A stretch of 64,000 bases of DNA from Chryseosolibacter histidinae (lineage in GTDB: Bacteria; Bacteroidota; Bacteroidia; Cytophagales; Cyclobacteriaceae). Positions 42,892 to 51,771 of the stretch are shown piece by piece. The DNA lies in contig NZ_JAHESF010000008.1 in assembly GCF_018598225.1 (NCBI RefSeq), positions 62,001 through 126,000 of the forward strand, given 5' to 3'. Numbering within the stretch: the first letter of the stretch is position 1; each line of letters starts with the position of its first letter. A program made the translations under genes and the position numbers. The notes under the pieces were generated by a model. The model saw only the letters and a list, made by a program, of their open reading frames with translations, made no database searches and was not told where the DNA came from.

Positions 42892-44028
42892 TTAGTGCGC
42901 TTTAAATGGATTGGAGAACCTGACATCGTTGATCATCTCATGGTCGGTCAGGGTATGCAGGAACGCGATAATAGCTTTTTTATCCTGGTCCGGAATATTC
43001 ATCTGCATCGGCTGACCATTTTGCTGGCGTAGGCGCGGATCGAGGTTGGGATGGTCCTCTATGCCGTGGCTGTAGTGGTTGATCACCTCATCCAGCGTTG
43101 CAAATCTTCCATCGTGCATGTAGGGTGCCGTGAGCGCAACATTCCGCAGTGAAGGGATCCTGAACTTACCGGCATCGGCGGCACGCCTCGTTACATTTTC
43201 AAGGCCCGGGTCGGCGTATTGGGCATCCAGCCCGATGTTTGAAAATGTTCCGGCAAACACATACCCATGCGTGCTCTGAACCTGGTGACAGGCATTGCAG
43301 TCATAAACACTTTGAAACAGGTTTTGCCCCTGTAGCTCCAGTGCTGAAAGTCGGTCCTTACCCTTGATAAGCCGGTCCAGCTTAGTATCGGTGGCTGTGA
43401 TGTTGATCAGAAAACTAGTGAGCGCTTCTGCGATTTTTTCTGTGGTGACCTCTTCACTTCCATAGGCTTTCTGAAAGAGGTCTTTATAGTATGGAATGTC
43501 AGATAACTTTTGTGAGAGCTTGTTCATGTCACGAATGCCCATCTCCACATGGTTTACCACAGGCTTCAATACCATGGAGCGCAGGTTGTTCTCGCGGCCG
43601 TCCCAGAACAGAACGGACTGACCACCTATAAAGGAGTTATCGTTGATCTTGGGCAGCGAAATATCGCCCTCCATGATCCCGCCACCGATGGTAAAGATAT
43701 TGGACTGGAGATTCTGAATAGGCATGGCGTTGCGGCTGGTAAGCACGTTCTCAAATCCCTTGCTGAAGGCAGCATTATCGGCGAAAGCCAAAGACTGTTT
43801 GTGACAGGTGTTGCATGACATGGAGTTGTTCACCGACAGCTGCCGGTCATAAAAAAGCACACGCCCCAGTGTAGCGATATGATTGTTTGTGCTGGCCTTG
43901 TACGTGTAAGGAGTTTCCGGGAGGTCGAGATAAGCAGTGGTCTTGAGCTGTGAATCGTCTGTGGCGCAGGCATAGCACAAAATGACAAGCGCAGCTGCGG
44001 AAAGGAGGGTAAGAAGTCTGATTTTCAT
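42892..44028 (-). CDS. Di-heme cytochrome c peroxidase / MauG-family lipoprotein
   Basis: A 378-residue protein with a lipoprotein signal ending LCYAC (Cys21). Two haem-binding motifs are present: CNTCH at 72-76 and CNACH at 244-248. The spacing and the GRVLFYDRQLSVNNSMSCNTCH and KFRIPSLRNVALTAPYMHDGRF blocks define the bacterial di-heme peroxidase/MauG group. It would reduce hydrogen peroxide or oxidise a protein partner in the periplasm. A small barrel gene follows at 3 nt. Electron donors are not in the window. Confidence 0.92.
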   Translation of the reverse strand: MKIRLLTLLSAAALVILCYACATDDSQLKTTAYLDLPETPYTYKASTNNHIATLGRVLFYDRQLSVNNSMSCNTCHKQSLAFADNAAFSKGFENVLTSRNAMPIQNLQSNIFTIGGGIMEGDISLPKINDNSFIGGQSVLFWDGRENNLRSMVLKPVVNHVEMGIRDMNKLSQKLSDIPYYKDLFQKAYGSEEVTTEKIAEALTSFLINITATDTKLDRLIKGKDRLSALELQGQNLFQSVYDCNACHQVQSTHGYVFAGTFSNIGLDAQYADPGLENVTRRAADAGKFRIPSLRNVALTAPYMHDGRFATLDEVINHYSHGIEDHPNLDPRLRQQNGQPMQMNIPDQDKKAIIAFLHTLTDHEMINDVRFSNPFKAH

Positions 44029-44227
44029 ATCCGAGGGTTCTTGGTTTAGGACCTGTTCAAGGTTTTAGACACTCCAATCGCTGGAACCGTTGTGAAGCGA
44101 CCGTTGGTTTTTTAAAGATACGATAAGAAAGGAGGAGAGAGAATCTGTCAACCTGTCATTTTTTTGCTGTTGGAATATTATTTGAAACCCGGCCGTGGCG
44201 AATTATTATCAAAAAAACCGGACAACT

Positions 44228-46132
44228 ATGGCAGAAACACTCGAAAAAGGCACCATTTCCATCCACACCGAGAACATATTTCCCATCATCAAGAAGTTCC
44301 TCTATTCCGATCACGAGATCTTTTTGCGGGAGCTGGTCTCCAATGCGGTTGATGCCACACAGAAGCTCAAAAAGCTGGCTTCCCTGGGCGAGTTCAACGG
44401 CGAGCTGGGCGACCTGACCATCGAGGTGAGTTTCGATAAAGACAAAAAAACCATCACCGTCAGCGACAAGGGTATCGGCATGACCGCCGACGAGGTAAAA
44501 AAATACATCAACCAGATCGCTTTCTCCGGCGCTGCCGAATTTGTTGAAAAATTCAAAGACAAGGCAGACGGAAAAGATATCATCGGCAAGTTTGGACTGG
44601 GCTTCTATTCCTCGTTCATGGTTGCCGATAAAGTAGAGATCATCTCCCGCTCGTTCAAAGCGGCAGAACATGAAGCCGCCCGCTGGGAATGCGACGGCTC
44701 AACAGAATTTTCATTGTCAGCCGCCTCCAAAGCCGCGCGTGGCACAGACGTGATCCTCTATATCAACCAGGAGTCAGAAGAATTTCTGGACGAGTGGCGC
44801 ATCAAAGGTATTCTGGAGAAATACTGCAAGTTCCTGCCGGTACCGATCAAGTTCGGAACAAAAGACGAAAGTGTAGAAGATGGTACCGACGCCGAAGGCA
44901 AGCCGAAATTCAAGACCGAAAAGAAAGACCGGATCATCAACAACCCCGAGCCGCTCTGGACCAAATCGCCGAACGAGCTCAAGGACGAAGATTACCTCAA
45001 ATTCTATAAAGAGCTGTATCCTTTTTCGGAAGATCCGCTGTTCTGGATCCACCTGAATGTGGACTATCCTTTCACTTTGACAGGCGTGCTGTACTTCCCG
45101 AAAGTGAAGAACGACTTCGAAGTAAATAAGAACAAGATCCAGCTTTACTCACGCCAGGTGTTCATTACCGACGAAGTGAAGGATGTTGTGCCCGATTTCC
45201 TCATGCTGCTGCACGGCGTGCTCGATTCTCCTGACATTCCGCTGAACGTTTCGCGCAGTTATCTGCAATCAGACGCCAACGTGAAAAAGATCAGCCAGCA
45301 CATCACCAAAAAGGTAGGCGACAAGCTGCAGGAGCTTTTCAAAAAAGACCGCAAAGACTTCGAGAAGAAGTGGAACGACATCAGCATCTTCGTGAAGTAC
45401 GGAATGATCAGCGACGAGAAGTTCTACGACCGCGCCAAAGAGTTTGCGATGTTCAGGAACGTAGACGATCAGCACTTCACCTTCGAAGAATACAAGGAGA
45501 AGGTAAAACCCACCCAGACCGACAAGGATGAGAACCTGACGTATCTCTACGCCTCGGACAAAGGCAAGCAGCATGCGTTTATCGAGGCCGCTAAAAATAA
45601 AAGTTATGATGTGCTGCTCTTCGACGGTGTGCTGGACAGTCATTTCATCAACACGCTGGAGCAGAAGCTCGAAAAGACTCAGTTCAAACGGGTTGACAGC
45701 GACACAGCAGATAAGCTCATTGTAAAGGACGAGAAGGTTGAAAGTGTGCTGAGCAAGGATGACGAGCAGGCGGTTAAGTCTATCTTCGAAAAGGCCATCA
45801 ACAACAAGAGCATGACCGTTTCCATCGAAGCGATGGCGCCGCAAGACCTGCCGGTGTTCATCACCATGAGCGAATTTATGCGCCGGATGAAAGATATGGC
45901 AAAAGTAGGTGGCGGCGGAGCTTATGGATTCATGGGCAACATGCCTGACGCTTACAACGTCTCCATCAACGGCAACCACCCGATCATCCAGAAGATCCTG
46001 AGCGCTGCTGATGAAGATCAGAAGAGCAGGCTGGCAAAACAGGCCTATGACCTGGCACTGCTGTCGCAGAACATGCTCACCGGGCAAGATCTTACTAACT
46101 TTATCAAACGCAGCGTAGACCTGGTGTCGTAA
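44228..46132 (+). CDS. htpG: Molecular chaperone HtpG (Hsp90)
   Basis: The ATG at 44228 gives 634 residues, the usual HtpG length; an upstream GTG would add 11. The N-terminal GHKL ATPase domain has ELVSNAVDATQKL, DKGIGMTADEV and KFGLGFYSSFMVADKV. The middle domain contains YPFSEDPLFWIHLNVDYPF, LPLNVSRSYLQ-type sequence (IPLNVSRSYLQ) and the dimerisation domain follows. No CIRCE element is seen upstream. A family E repeat follows its stop. Confidence 0.97.
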   Translation: MAETLEKGTISIHTENIFPIIKKFLYSDHEIFLRELVSNAVDATQKLKKLASLGEFNGELGDLTIEVSFDKDKKTITVSDKGIGMTADEVKKYINQIAFSGAAEFVEKFKDKADGKDIIGKFGLGFYSSFMVADKVEIISRSFKAAEHEAARWECDGSTEFSLSAASKAARGTDVILYINQESEEFLDEWRIKGILEKYCKFLPVPIKFGTKDESVEDGTDAEGKPKFKTEKKDRIINNPEPLWTKSPNELKDEDYLKFYKELYPFSEDPLFWIHLNVDYPFTLTGVLYFPKVKNDFEVNKNKIQLYSRQVFITDEVKDVVPDFLMLLHGVLDSPDIPLNVSRSYLQSDANVKKISQHITKKVGDKLQELFKKDRKDFEKKWNDISIFVKYGMISDEKFYDRAKEFAMFRNVDDQHFTFEEYKEKVKPTQTDKDENLTYLYASDKGKQHAFIEAAKNKSYDVLLFDGVLDSHFINTLEQKLEKTQFKRVDSDTADKLIVKDEKVESVLSKDDEQAVKSIFEKAINNKSMTVSIEAMAPQDLPVFITMSEFMRRMKDMAKVGGGGAYGFMGNMPDAYNVSINGNHPIIQKILSAADEDQKSRLAKQAYDLALLSQNMLTGQDLTNFIKRSVDLVS

Positions 46133-46145
46133 ACGACGGAATACC

Positions 46146-46262
46146 GTTCACGCAAAGAAATCGCAAAGTTGTGAAGCAGTCTACCAGAACCAGCGGCAGT
46201 AACGTTTCGCACTAACTACTAAGCTTTGCGGCCTTGGCGCTTCTTGGCGGTCTTTGCGTGAA
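46146..46262. repeat. Heptad inverted-repeat element, family E (CGCAAAG/CGCCAAG words)
   Basis: The left arm 46146-46176 (GTTCACGCAAAGAAATCGCA and more) is matched in inverse by 46221-46262 (AAGCTTTGCGGCCTTGGCGC and more). Extra CTTTGCGTGGACC words continue to about 46285. It begins 14 nt after the htpG stop. Similar word arrays are common in other Bacteroidota. Confidence 0.75.
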
Positions 46263-46358
46263 CCTGCATTCCTTTGCGTGGACCTGCATTTACGTGAACC
46301 CTGCGGGCTATACTTTTTTTTATTTATTTTCGTTCTGGAGAATCATCGAAGGATTTTT

Positions 46359-47186
46359 ATGCGTCTCAAATTAGTTTTTCTGGCTGGTATGATCGTCTGG
46401 TCGGGTCACCTGCTGGCCCAGGAGCAGGGCGAGGAGCAACAGGACGAACGTTTTACCATTGACACGCCCGTGGTGCTCGACTTCGAAGAAAAAGAAGAAG
46501 CCCCGGAAAAGAAAAAAAAGAAACCCAAGAAGAAAGTTTTCTACGGCATCAAAACCAAGAAGGGATTCACCCGGAAGGGTTATGGCGACCGTGTTACCTA
46601 CGAGATCTTCTTTTTCCTGAAAAAACCCGAAATGCCTCAGACGTTTGTGCGCGACCTGTACTGGTTCGACTTCAGGACCAAAGAGATCAGGGTCACCAGC
46701 CCGCAATCTTTCGATAGCAAATACGGCGTGCTGCTGCATGGGCCGTACAAAAAAACCCAGGGCAACGTGGTGCTGCAGGAAGGCATTTATTACAAGGGCA
46801 CTAAACATGGCCGCTGGCTCAGCTACTCGCGCGACAGCGTGCTCACCAACAAGGAAAAATACTTCAGGGGCTGGCCCAAAGAATCGCTGGTAAGCTATTA
46901 CGATCCGTCTGAACGCAAAAAGATGAAGGAGATCACGCCGATAGAGTACGGTGAAAAGGAAGGCTACTACTACCGCTTCTATGAAAATGGCCAGATGGCA
47001 GTGTCAGGCGAATACCAGTGGGACCAACGCATCGGCGACTGGACGGAGTACTACCCCAACAAAAGGCGCAAGAAGATCATCGCCTACCCTAAAAAGCCAT
47101 TCGAAAGCGACGCCAAACCCTTCATCAGGGCCGAATGGAACGACAAAGGCAAGGAGATCTATAGGAATAATAAGATGGCAAACTGA
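46359..47186 (+). CDS. Secreted MORN-like repeat protein
   Basis: The ATG at 46359 gives 275 residues with a signal peptide (MRLKLVFLAGMIVWSGHLLAQ). A very charged segment (EEAPEKKKKKPKKK) follows. The rest contains antitoxin-type MORN_2-like units: EGIYYKGTKHGRWLSYSRD, EKEGYYYRFYENGQ and GEYQWDQRIGDWTEYYPN. Such repeats form extended beta-sheets; the role in Bacteroidota is unknown. An upstream in-frame start would precede the signal with a spurious segment read from repeat E, so it is rejected. Confidence 0.8.
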   Translation: MRLKLVFLAGMIVWSGHLLAQEQGEEQQDERFTIDTPVVLDFEEKEEAPEKKKKKPKKKVFYGIKTKKGFTRKGYGDRVTYEIFFFLKKPEMPQTFVRDLYWFDFRTKEIRVTSPQSFDSKYGVLLHGPYKKTQGNVVLQEGIYYKGTKHGRWLSYSRDSVLTNKEKYFRGWPKESLVSYYDPSERKKMKEITPIEYGEKEGYYYRFYENGQMAVSGEYQWDQRIGDWTEYYPNKRRKKIIAYPKKPFESDAKPFIRAEWNDKGKEIYRNNKMAN

Positions 47187-47189
47187 AAT

Positions 47190-47377
47190 CAGTAGGCAGT
47201 AGACAATGGGCAGTTGACAACGTTTGGACTGAAATTCACTGTCTGGCTGTCGATTTAAAAGGTCCATAGCCCATCGTCGATGGTCCATGGCAGCGAGGAA
47301 TAAAACATCACAATCGGAGTTTACTATTTCAAATTGCACTACAGGGCCATGGTCTATGGACTATTGACTATGGACCT
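47190..47377. repeat. Heptad inverted-repeat element, family D (CCATAGT/CCATGGT words)
   Basis: The arms at 47261-47290 and 47347-47376 are inverted copies matching at 24 of 30 positions (both begin GGTCCATAG when read inward). Left of them a CAGTAGGCAGTAGACAATGG array starts 4 nt after the MORN-like gene's stop. The element fills the gap between two convergent genes. Confidence 0.8.
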
Positions 47378-47406
47378 CCTCACAGCGCAAAGCTAACAGC
47401 TCGTAC

Positions 47407-47760
47407 CTAGTAAAAGATGGCGTCTTCGAAGTGGACTATCTCCACTTCCACTCCCAGCTTTATAGAAATGATGTCAAACCGCACATGGCCCTGCCAATCG
47501 GTGCTGAAGATGAATTCTCCGGCTGCTTCGTACATCTTGCGTACCTTGAGATCGTCCACGAAGTCTTCGGGTTCGCCGTAGTGGGCTGAGCTTCGTGTTT
47601 TCACCTCCACGAACAGGAGCCAGTCATCGCGCTTCACGATCAGGTCGATCTCGGCATGTTTATGCCGGTAGTTGCGGGCAACGATGTCGAATCCCTTCTT
47701 CAGGAGATATTCTGCGGCCATATTCTCGCCTTTGCTGCCGGTTTCAATTGTATCGCTCAT
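47407..47760 (-). CDS. YraN/UPF0102 endonuclease-fold protein
   Basis: The start at 47760 gives 117 residues beginning MSDTIETGSKGENMAAEYLL, the usual family start. The restriction-endonuclease-like core has EIDLIV (Glu37, Asp39) and FVEVKTR (Glu52, Lys54), with all four residues of the PD-(D/E)xK site present. UPF0102 members are Holliday-junction-resolvase-like, but the role is not proven. The first 17 codons of the longer frame overlap the divergent isomerase promoter and are not used. Confidence 0.9.
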   Translation of the reverse strand: MSDTIETGSKGENMAAEYLLKKGFDIVARNYRHKHAEIDLIVKRDDWLLFVEVKTRSSAHYGEPEDFVDDLKVRKMYEAAGEFIFSTDWQGHVRFDIISIKLGVEVEIVHFEDAIFY

Positions 47761-47797
47761 GCAAAAGTGATTACCTTTGAAATTGAATTTACAATTT

Positions 47798-48805
47798 ATG
47801 TCAACGACCAAAAAATATATCGAGGGGTTTACCCGGCAACTGGCGGATGCGTTAAAGATAGGTCAATCGCTCGACCTGGTGCGACCTGGCAGCGACATCC
47901 GCAACGTTGTGATCGCCGGCATGGGTGGCTCGGGCATCGGCGCCAACCTGGTTGAATCGCTCACCTTCGGAAGAATACCTTTCCCCATCACCGTCTGCAA
48001 AAGTTACAACATCCCCCAGTTTGTGAGCCCGCATACGCTTTTTGTAGCCAGCTCGTACAGCGGGAACACCGAAGAGACCATCGCCGCGCTGAACAAGGCC
48101 CTGCTCAAACGTGCCCAATGCATCGTGATCGCCTCGGGCGGCAAGATCCTCGACATCGCCCGCGAGTATAACCTGTTCTATATCCAGCTTCCCGCAGGCT
48201 CTGAAAGTCCACGGGCCATGCTGGGTTACAACATGGTAGCCCTCATGTCGTTGCTGTACCATACCAACCTGATCGGCGCCGCCTTTATCAAGGAAACGGA
48301 AAACGCCATCGAATACCTCGACCGTGGTGAAAAGGGCATCCAGTCTGAAGCGGAGCTCATCGCCAAAAAACTGAAGGGAAAGCTGCCCGTGATCTACTGC
48401 GATAACCGGTTGTTTGCCATGGCGCTGCGTTTTCAGCAGCAGCTGAACGAGAACGCCAAACAGATCGCCCACGTGAACACGTTCCCCGAGATGAACCACA
48501 ACGAGCTGGTGGGCTGGCGATTCCCTGAAAACCTGATGCCGATGCTGCAGGTCATCTACCTGTACTCCGACCACGACCACGAACGGGTTGAAAAACGCAT
48601 GGAGATCTGCCGCGATATCTTTGAAAAGCGGTCTAACCCCATCATCGACGTGATCGGCGAAGGTGCATCCCTGCTCGAGCAGTACTATTACCTGATACAC
48701 CTCACCGATTGGATCTCGTACTACCTCGCCAAAGAGAACGGCGTGGAACCAGACCCTGTGGAATCTATCCAGTACCTGAAATCAGAGCTCGAGAAGGTCA
48801 AGTAG
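47798..48805 (+). CDS. Bifunctional phosphoglucose/phosphomannose isomerase-type SIS protein
   Basis: This 335-residue protein has two SIS domains. The first contains GMGGSGIGANLVES (41-54) and the phosphosugar loop ASSYSGNTEET (84-94). The second has NTFPEMNHNELVGW, with the likely catalytic Glu and His. This is the archaeal/bacterial type that interconverts glucose-6-P, mannose-6-P and fructose-6-P. The ATG at 47798 gives the family start; an upstream ATG adds seven residues. It begins a rightward run through lipB to the prenyl synthase. Confidence 0.9.
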   Translation: MSTTKKYIEGFTRQLADALKIGQSLDLVRPGSDIRNVVIAGMGGSGIGANLVESLTFGRIPFPITVCKSYNIPQFVSPHTLFVASSYSGNTEETIAALNKALLKRAQCIVIASGGKILDIAREYNLFYIQLPAGSESPRAMLGYNMVALMSLLYHTNLIGAAFIKETENAIEYLDRGEKGIQSEAELIAKKLKGKLPVIYCDNRLFAMALRFQQQLNENAKQIAHVNTFPEMNHNELVGWRFPENLMPMLQVIYLYSDHDHERVEKRMEICRDIFEKRSNPIIDVIGEGASLLEQYYYLIHLTDWISYYLAKENGVEPDPVESIQYLKSELEKVK

Positions 48806-48861
48806 AACTTGTTTTTGGTCTCTTTCGTTGTAACTTTAAGAAGAAAACAAAATTGTAGCCT

Positions 48862-49038
48862 ATGAAAGCTCCGATGAGTGAACTGGCGCGCAGGATACTG
48901 GCCGATCGGGAGTTGTCCAAAAAACTGATGATCGCCATCCAGTCTGAAAGGCGCAACCCCGATGACGTTGAAGGAAGGACCATCGTCGTTGACGGCAAAA
49001 GGCTGACGCTCACGCGTGCAACCGCCATTTACAAGTAA
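48862..49038 (+). CDS. Small protein of 58 residues, unknown
   Basis: An ATG at 48862 and TAA at 49036-49038 give 58 residues starting MKAPMSELARRILADRELSK and ending RATAIYK. The sequence is charged and helix-like at first, then two likely strands (TIVVDGKRL). It fits between the isomerase (57-nt gap) and the membrane protein (18-nt gap) on the same strand, with no better frame in this interval. I do not recognise a family; the protein-like composition supports a real gene. Confidence 0.6.
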   Translation: MKAPMSELARRILADRELSKKLMIAIQSERRNPDDVEGRTIVVDGKRLTLTRATAIYK

Positions 49039-49056
49039 AGTGCATTTCCGGTCCCG

Positions 49057-49848
49057 ATGAGTCTGGTCTTCGGTTCTCTCCTCCTGTTTATTCTCATCTC
49101 TCCCGGGCTTCTGTTCCGTTTTTCGTATCTCCAGGGCACGTATGCCAAGCTTACCTTCAAAGTATCGGCCGTAGAAGAGATCTTTTGGGCGCTGGTGCCG
49201 GCCTTCTTTCTGCAGCTGCTGGGCATCGAGCTGATCGTGCTGCTCACGTCGTATCACATCAGGCTTGATATTGTTTATCAGCTGATCAACGGCAACGGGG
49301 ATGTCGATTTCAGGTTGGTAGAACAGAACCTGGTGGCGTTCATGGCCTACATGATCGTGATCAACCTGGTGGCTATTGCGCTGGGTGTGATGGTTCGCGA
49401 GGCTGTCAGAAAATATAAGCTCGACCTGCGTTTCAGGTTCCTGCGACTGGGCAACGAATGGCATTACCTGTTCAGCGGCGAGATCCTTTACCCTGGCAGA
49501 AAGACCGCACCTGAATCCATCTTCATGATCCAGATCGATGTGGTGGTAAATTCAAGCGAAGGCGATATCATCTACTGCGGAACGCTGGAAGATTTCTACC
49601 TGTCGAAGGATAATGGCCTGGACCGGATCTACCTCAGGAACGTATACCGAAGGAACCTGAAAGACGACCTCGACCTTGGCCAACCCAATGTCGGGTACCT
49701 GAAGCGTTATGAGGATGAACGTTATTATGCCATGCCGGGCGATCTGTTCGTGGTCACGTACGACAAGATCGTGAACATCAACGTGACCTACATCACGCTG
49801 GAGGAGACCGTGCGTAAATTTGATTGGGATGAATCAGGTGCTGAATAA
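49057..49848 (+). CDS. Membrane protein of unknown function
   Basis: A 263-residue protein with three hydrophobic segments near residues 2-22, 42-66 and 92-112. A soluble C-terminal half follows, with strands such as SIFMIQIDVVVNSSEGDIIYCG and DLFVVTYDKIVNINVTYITLEE. The family is not recognised with confidence. Its 3' end overlaps the lipB ATG by 20 nt, so the pair is likely translated from one message. No active-site motif is visible. Confidence 0.75.
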   Translation: MSLVFGSLLLFILISPGLLFRFSYLQGTYAKLTFKVSAVEEIFWALVPAFFLQLLGIELIVLLTSYHIRLDIVYQLINGNGDVDFRLVEQNLVAFMAYMIVINLVAIALGVMVREAVRKYKLDLRFRFLRLGNEWHYLFSGEILYPGRKTAPESIFMIQIDVVVNSSEGDIIYCGTLEDFYLSKDNGLDRIYLRNVYRRNLKDDLDLGQPNVGYLKRYEDERYYAMPGDLFVVTYDKIVNINVTYITLEETVRKFDWDESGAE

Positions 49849-50542
49849 AGAAACGAATTTTATAGACCTCGGACCTATCGATTATAAAGCCGGGTGGGAT
49901 TACCAGGCGGCACTCTTCGACAAGATCCTGGCCGTAAAAACATACAACCGGAATTCACCCGGGCAGGAAAAAGCTACCGATAATTACCTGTTGTTCTGCG
50001 AGCATCCGCATGTGTTCACGCTTGGGAAAAGTGGCGATGAGAACAACCTGCTCGTTCAGAAAGATGACCTGCACACCATTCAGGCGTCTTATTATCACAT
50101 CAACCGCGGTGGCGATATCACGTATCACGGCCCTGGGCAGATCGTTGGATACCCCGTGATCGACCTGGAGAATTTCTTCACGGACATTCACAAGTACCTG
50201 CGGCTGCTCGAAGAAGCAGTGATCCTCACGTTGCGGGAGTACGGTGTGGATGCCGGTCGTATTGCAGGCCTTACCGGCGTCTGGATCGATGCCGGTGACG
50301 AGAAAAAAGCACGCAAGATCTGCGCGTTGGGTGTGAAGACCAGCCGGTGGGTAACCATGCACGGTTTCGCTTTTAATATCAACACAGACCTGCGATATTT
50401 CGACTACATTGTTCCCTGCGGCATTAACGACAAGGCTGTAACGTCGTTGGAAAAAGAGCTGGGCCAGAAACAGGACCTGGAAGCAGTGAAGATCATCCTG
50501 AAACAAAAAATTGCAGAACTATTTGGAATGGCGCTGATATGA
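49829..50542 (+). CDS. lipB: Octanoyl-[ACP]:protein N-octanoyltransferase
   Basis: This 237-residue enzyme moves octanoyl from ACP to lipoyl domains, the first step of lipoate synthesis. RGGDITYHGPGQIVGYPVIDL is at 93-113. The conserved Lys163 lies in RKICALGVKTSRW and the catalytic Cys197 in IVPCGIN. The ATG at 49829 is chosen over an in-frame TTG nine bases earlier. It overlaps the membrane protein gene by 20 nt and the next gene by 4 nt. No lipA is in the window. Confidence 0.95.
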   Translation: MNQVLNKETNFIDLGPIDYKAGWDYQAALFDKILAVKTYNRNSPGQEKATDNYLLFCEHPHVFTLGKSGDENNLLVQKDDLHTIQASYYHINRGGDITYHGPGQIVGYPVIDLENFFTDIHKYLRLLEEAVILTLREYGVDAGRIAGLTGVWIDAGDEKKARKICALGVKTSRWVTMHGFAFNINTDLRYFDYIVPCGINDKAVTSLEKELGQKQDLEAVKIILKQKIAELFGMALI

Positions 50543-50943
50543 TCAAAGACATCGAAATACCGGAAGTTAAGAATGTGACGCTAGCCGTAGCCCGGAAAAA
50601 GAATATCGGTGAGAGCGACGAGTGGAAGGTGTACCTGATCAACAACAACGACCACCCCATTGAAAACACGCTGGTCTCCAGCAAGGGATACGGGGAGAAA
50701 GACGGCGAGCAACAAAGGACTTCTATTCTCAGGCATTTTCTTGAAACTGTGCCCGCCAACAGCATCGCGTTGATCGAGCCCATAGACCCGGCAGTGTTCC
50801 ACCTTAACAATGAATACTGGGTGAGCTATTACATCGGCAGTCAGATCTTCGACAAACGTTTTGTCTTTGTTCCGGATACGATCTGCGAAGAGAACATTTC
50901 GTTCATCAAGGAGCTTGAAATGGAGGGCGTGCTCCATTCATGA
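50539..50943 (+). CDS. Conserved hypothetical protein
   Basis: A 134-residue soluble protein. Strand-rich segments (NVTLAVARKKNIGESDEWKV, YLINNNDHPIENTLVSSKGY, EYWVSYYIGSQIFDKRFVFV) suggest a compact beta-sandwich. Its start overlaps the lipB stop (ATGA). No signal peptide or catalytic motif is seen, and the family is not recognised. Coupling to lipB is positional only. Confidence 0.75.
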   Translation: MIKDIEIPEVKNVTLAVARKKNIGESDEWKVYLINNNDHPIENTLVSSKGYGEKDGEQQRTSILRHFLETVPANSIALIEPIDPAVFHLNNEYWVSYYIGSQIFDKRFVFVPDTICEENISFIKELEMEGVLHS

Positions 50944-51046
50944 ACTCACACGTTTGTTCAAAAGATGCCACCCGTCTCGAACGTAATTCTTTAGTGGCGC
51001 TGGCATGTGGCCTTACAAATCCGTACTTTAACTCTTGAATTGAGAG

Positions 51047-51763
51047 ATGATCCAGGAACTTCGCGATATACTTTTTGTAGACATTGAAACTGTAGCCTCC
51101 ACGCCTGATTACGGAACGCTTACTGAAAGGATCAAAACGCAGTGGGCACGCAAAGCAGGATTCTTCAAACGGGACTCCGGCCAGACGGATGAAGCGCTCT
51201 TTCACGAGAGAGCAGGCATCTATGCAGAGTTCGGCAAAGTGATCTGCATTGCTGTTGGAAAATTCTTCGACCATGAATCGGGCGAGCTCGGACTAAAAAC
51301 GAAAATTTATGCCGGGCACGACGAAAAGGCGTTGCTGACAACATTCAAATCCATGCTCGAAAAAATGGATTCTTCCACACTACGCTTCTGTGCCCACAAC
51401 GGAAAAGAGTTCGATTATCCGTACCTCTGCAGGAGAATGCTCATCAACGGCATTCCCTTGCCTCCGGTGCTGAACCTCTCCGGAAAAAAAGCGTGGGAAG
51501 TGCAGCACCTCGATACGCTCGAGCTCTGGAAGTTTGGCGACCACAAGAACTACACTTCGCTCGACCTGCTGGCTGCTATTTTCGACATCCCCTCCAGCAA
51601 GAACAACATCGACGGAAGTCAGGTAAACCACGTCTATCACCAAGAGCAGGGCCTTGACAGGATCAGCGAATACTGCCGTGGCGATGTTGTTGTACTGGCA
51701 CAATTATTTTTGAAACTAAAAGGTTACCCGCTCATTGCCGACACCCATATTGTAACCGCTTAA
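51047..51763 (+). CDS. Predicted 3'-5' exonuclease related to the PolB exonuclease domain
   Basis: A 238-residue RNase H-like protein. The DEDDy residues are visible: Asp12 and Glu14 in FVDIET, Asp123 in AHNGKEFDYPYL, and Tyr209 with Asp213 in EYCRGD. It has only an exonuclease domain, without polymerase, and should degrade single-stranded nucleic acid 3' to 5'. It is followed after 8 nt by rnr, so two 3'-5' exonucleases are made from one transcript. Confidence 0.9.
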   Translation: MIQELRDILFVDIETVASTPDYGTLTERIKTQWARKAGFFKRDSGQTDEALFHERAGIYAEFGKVICIAVGKFFDHESGELGLKTKIYAGHDEKALLTTFKSMLEKMDSSTLRFCAHNGKEFDYPYLCRRMLINGIPLPPVLNLSGKKAWEVQHLDTLELWKFGDHKNYTSLDLLAAIFDIPSSKNNIDGSQVNHVYHQEQGLDRISEYCRGDVVVLAQLFLKLKGYPLIADTHIVTA

Positions 51764-51771
51764 CCTACCGT

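Noticed and set aside
44029-44227. CIRCE heat-shock operator before htpG
   Set aside because: No TTAGCACTC/GAGTGCTAA inverted repeat is present in this region, nor before clpC or Hsp20.
48721-49464. Open frame of 247 codons on the minus strand
   Set aside because: It overlaps the isomerase end, the 58-residue gene and the membrane protein. Its composition matches reverse reading of those genes.
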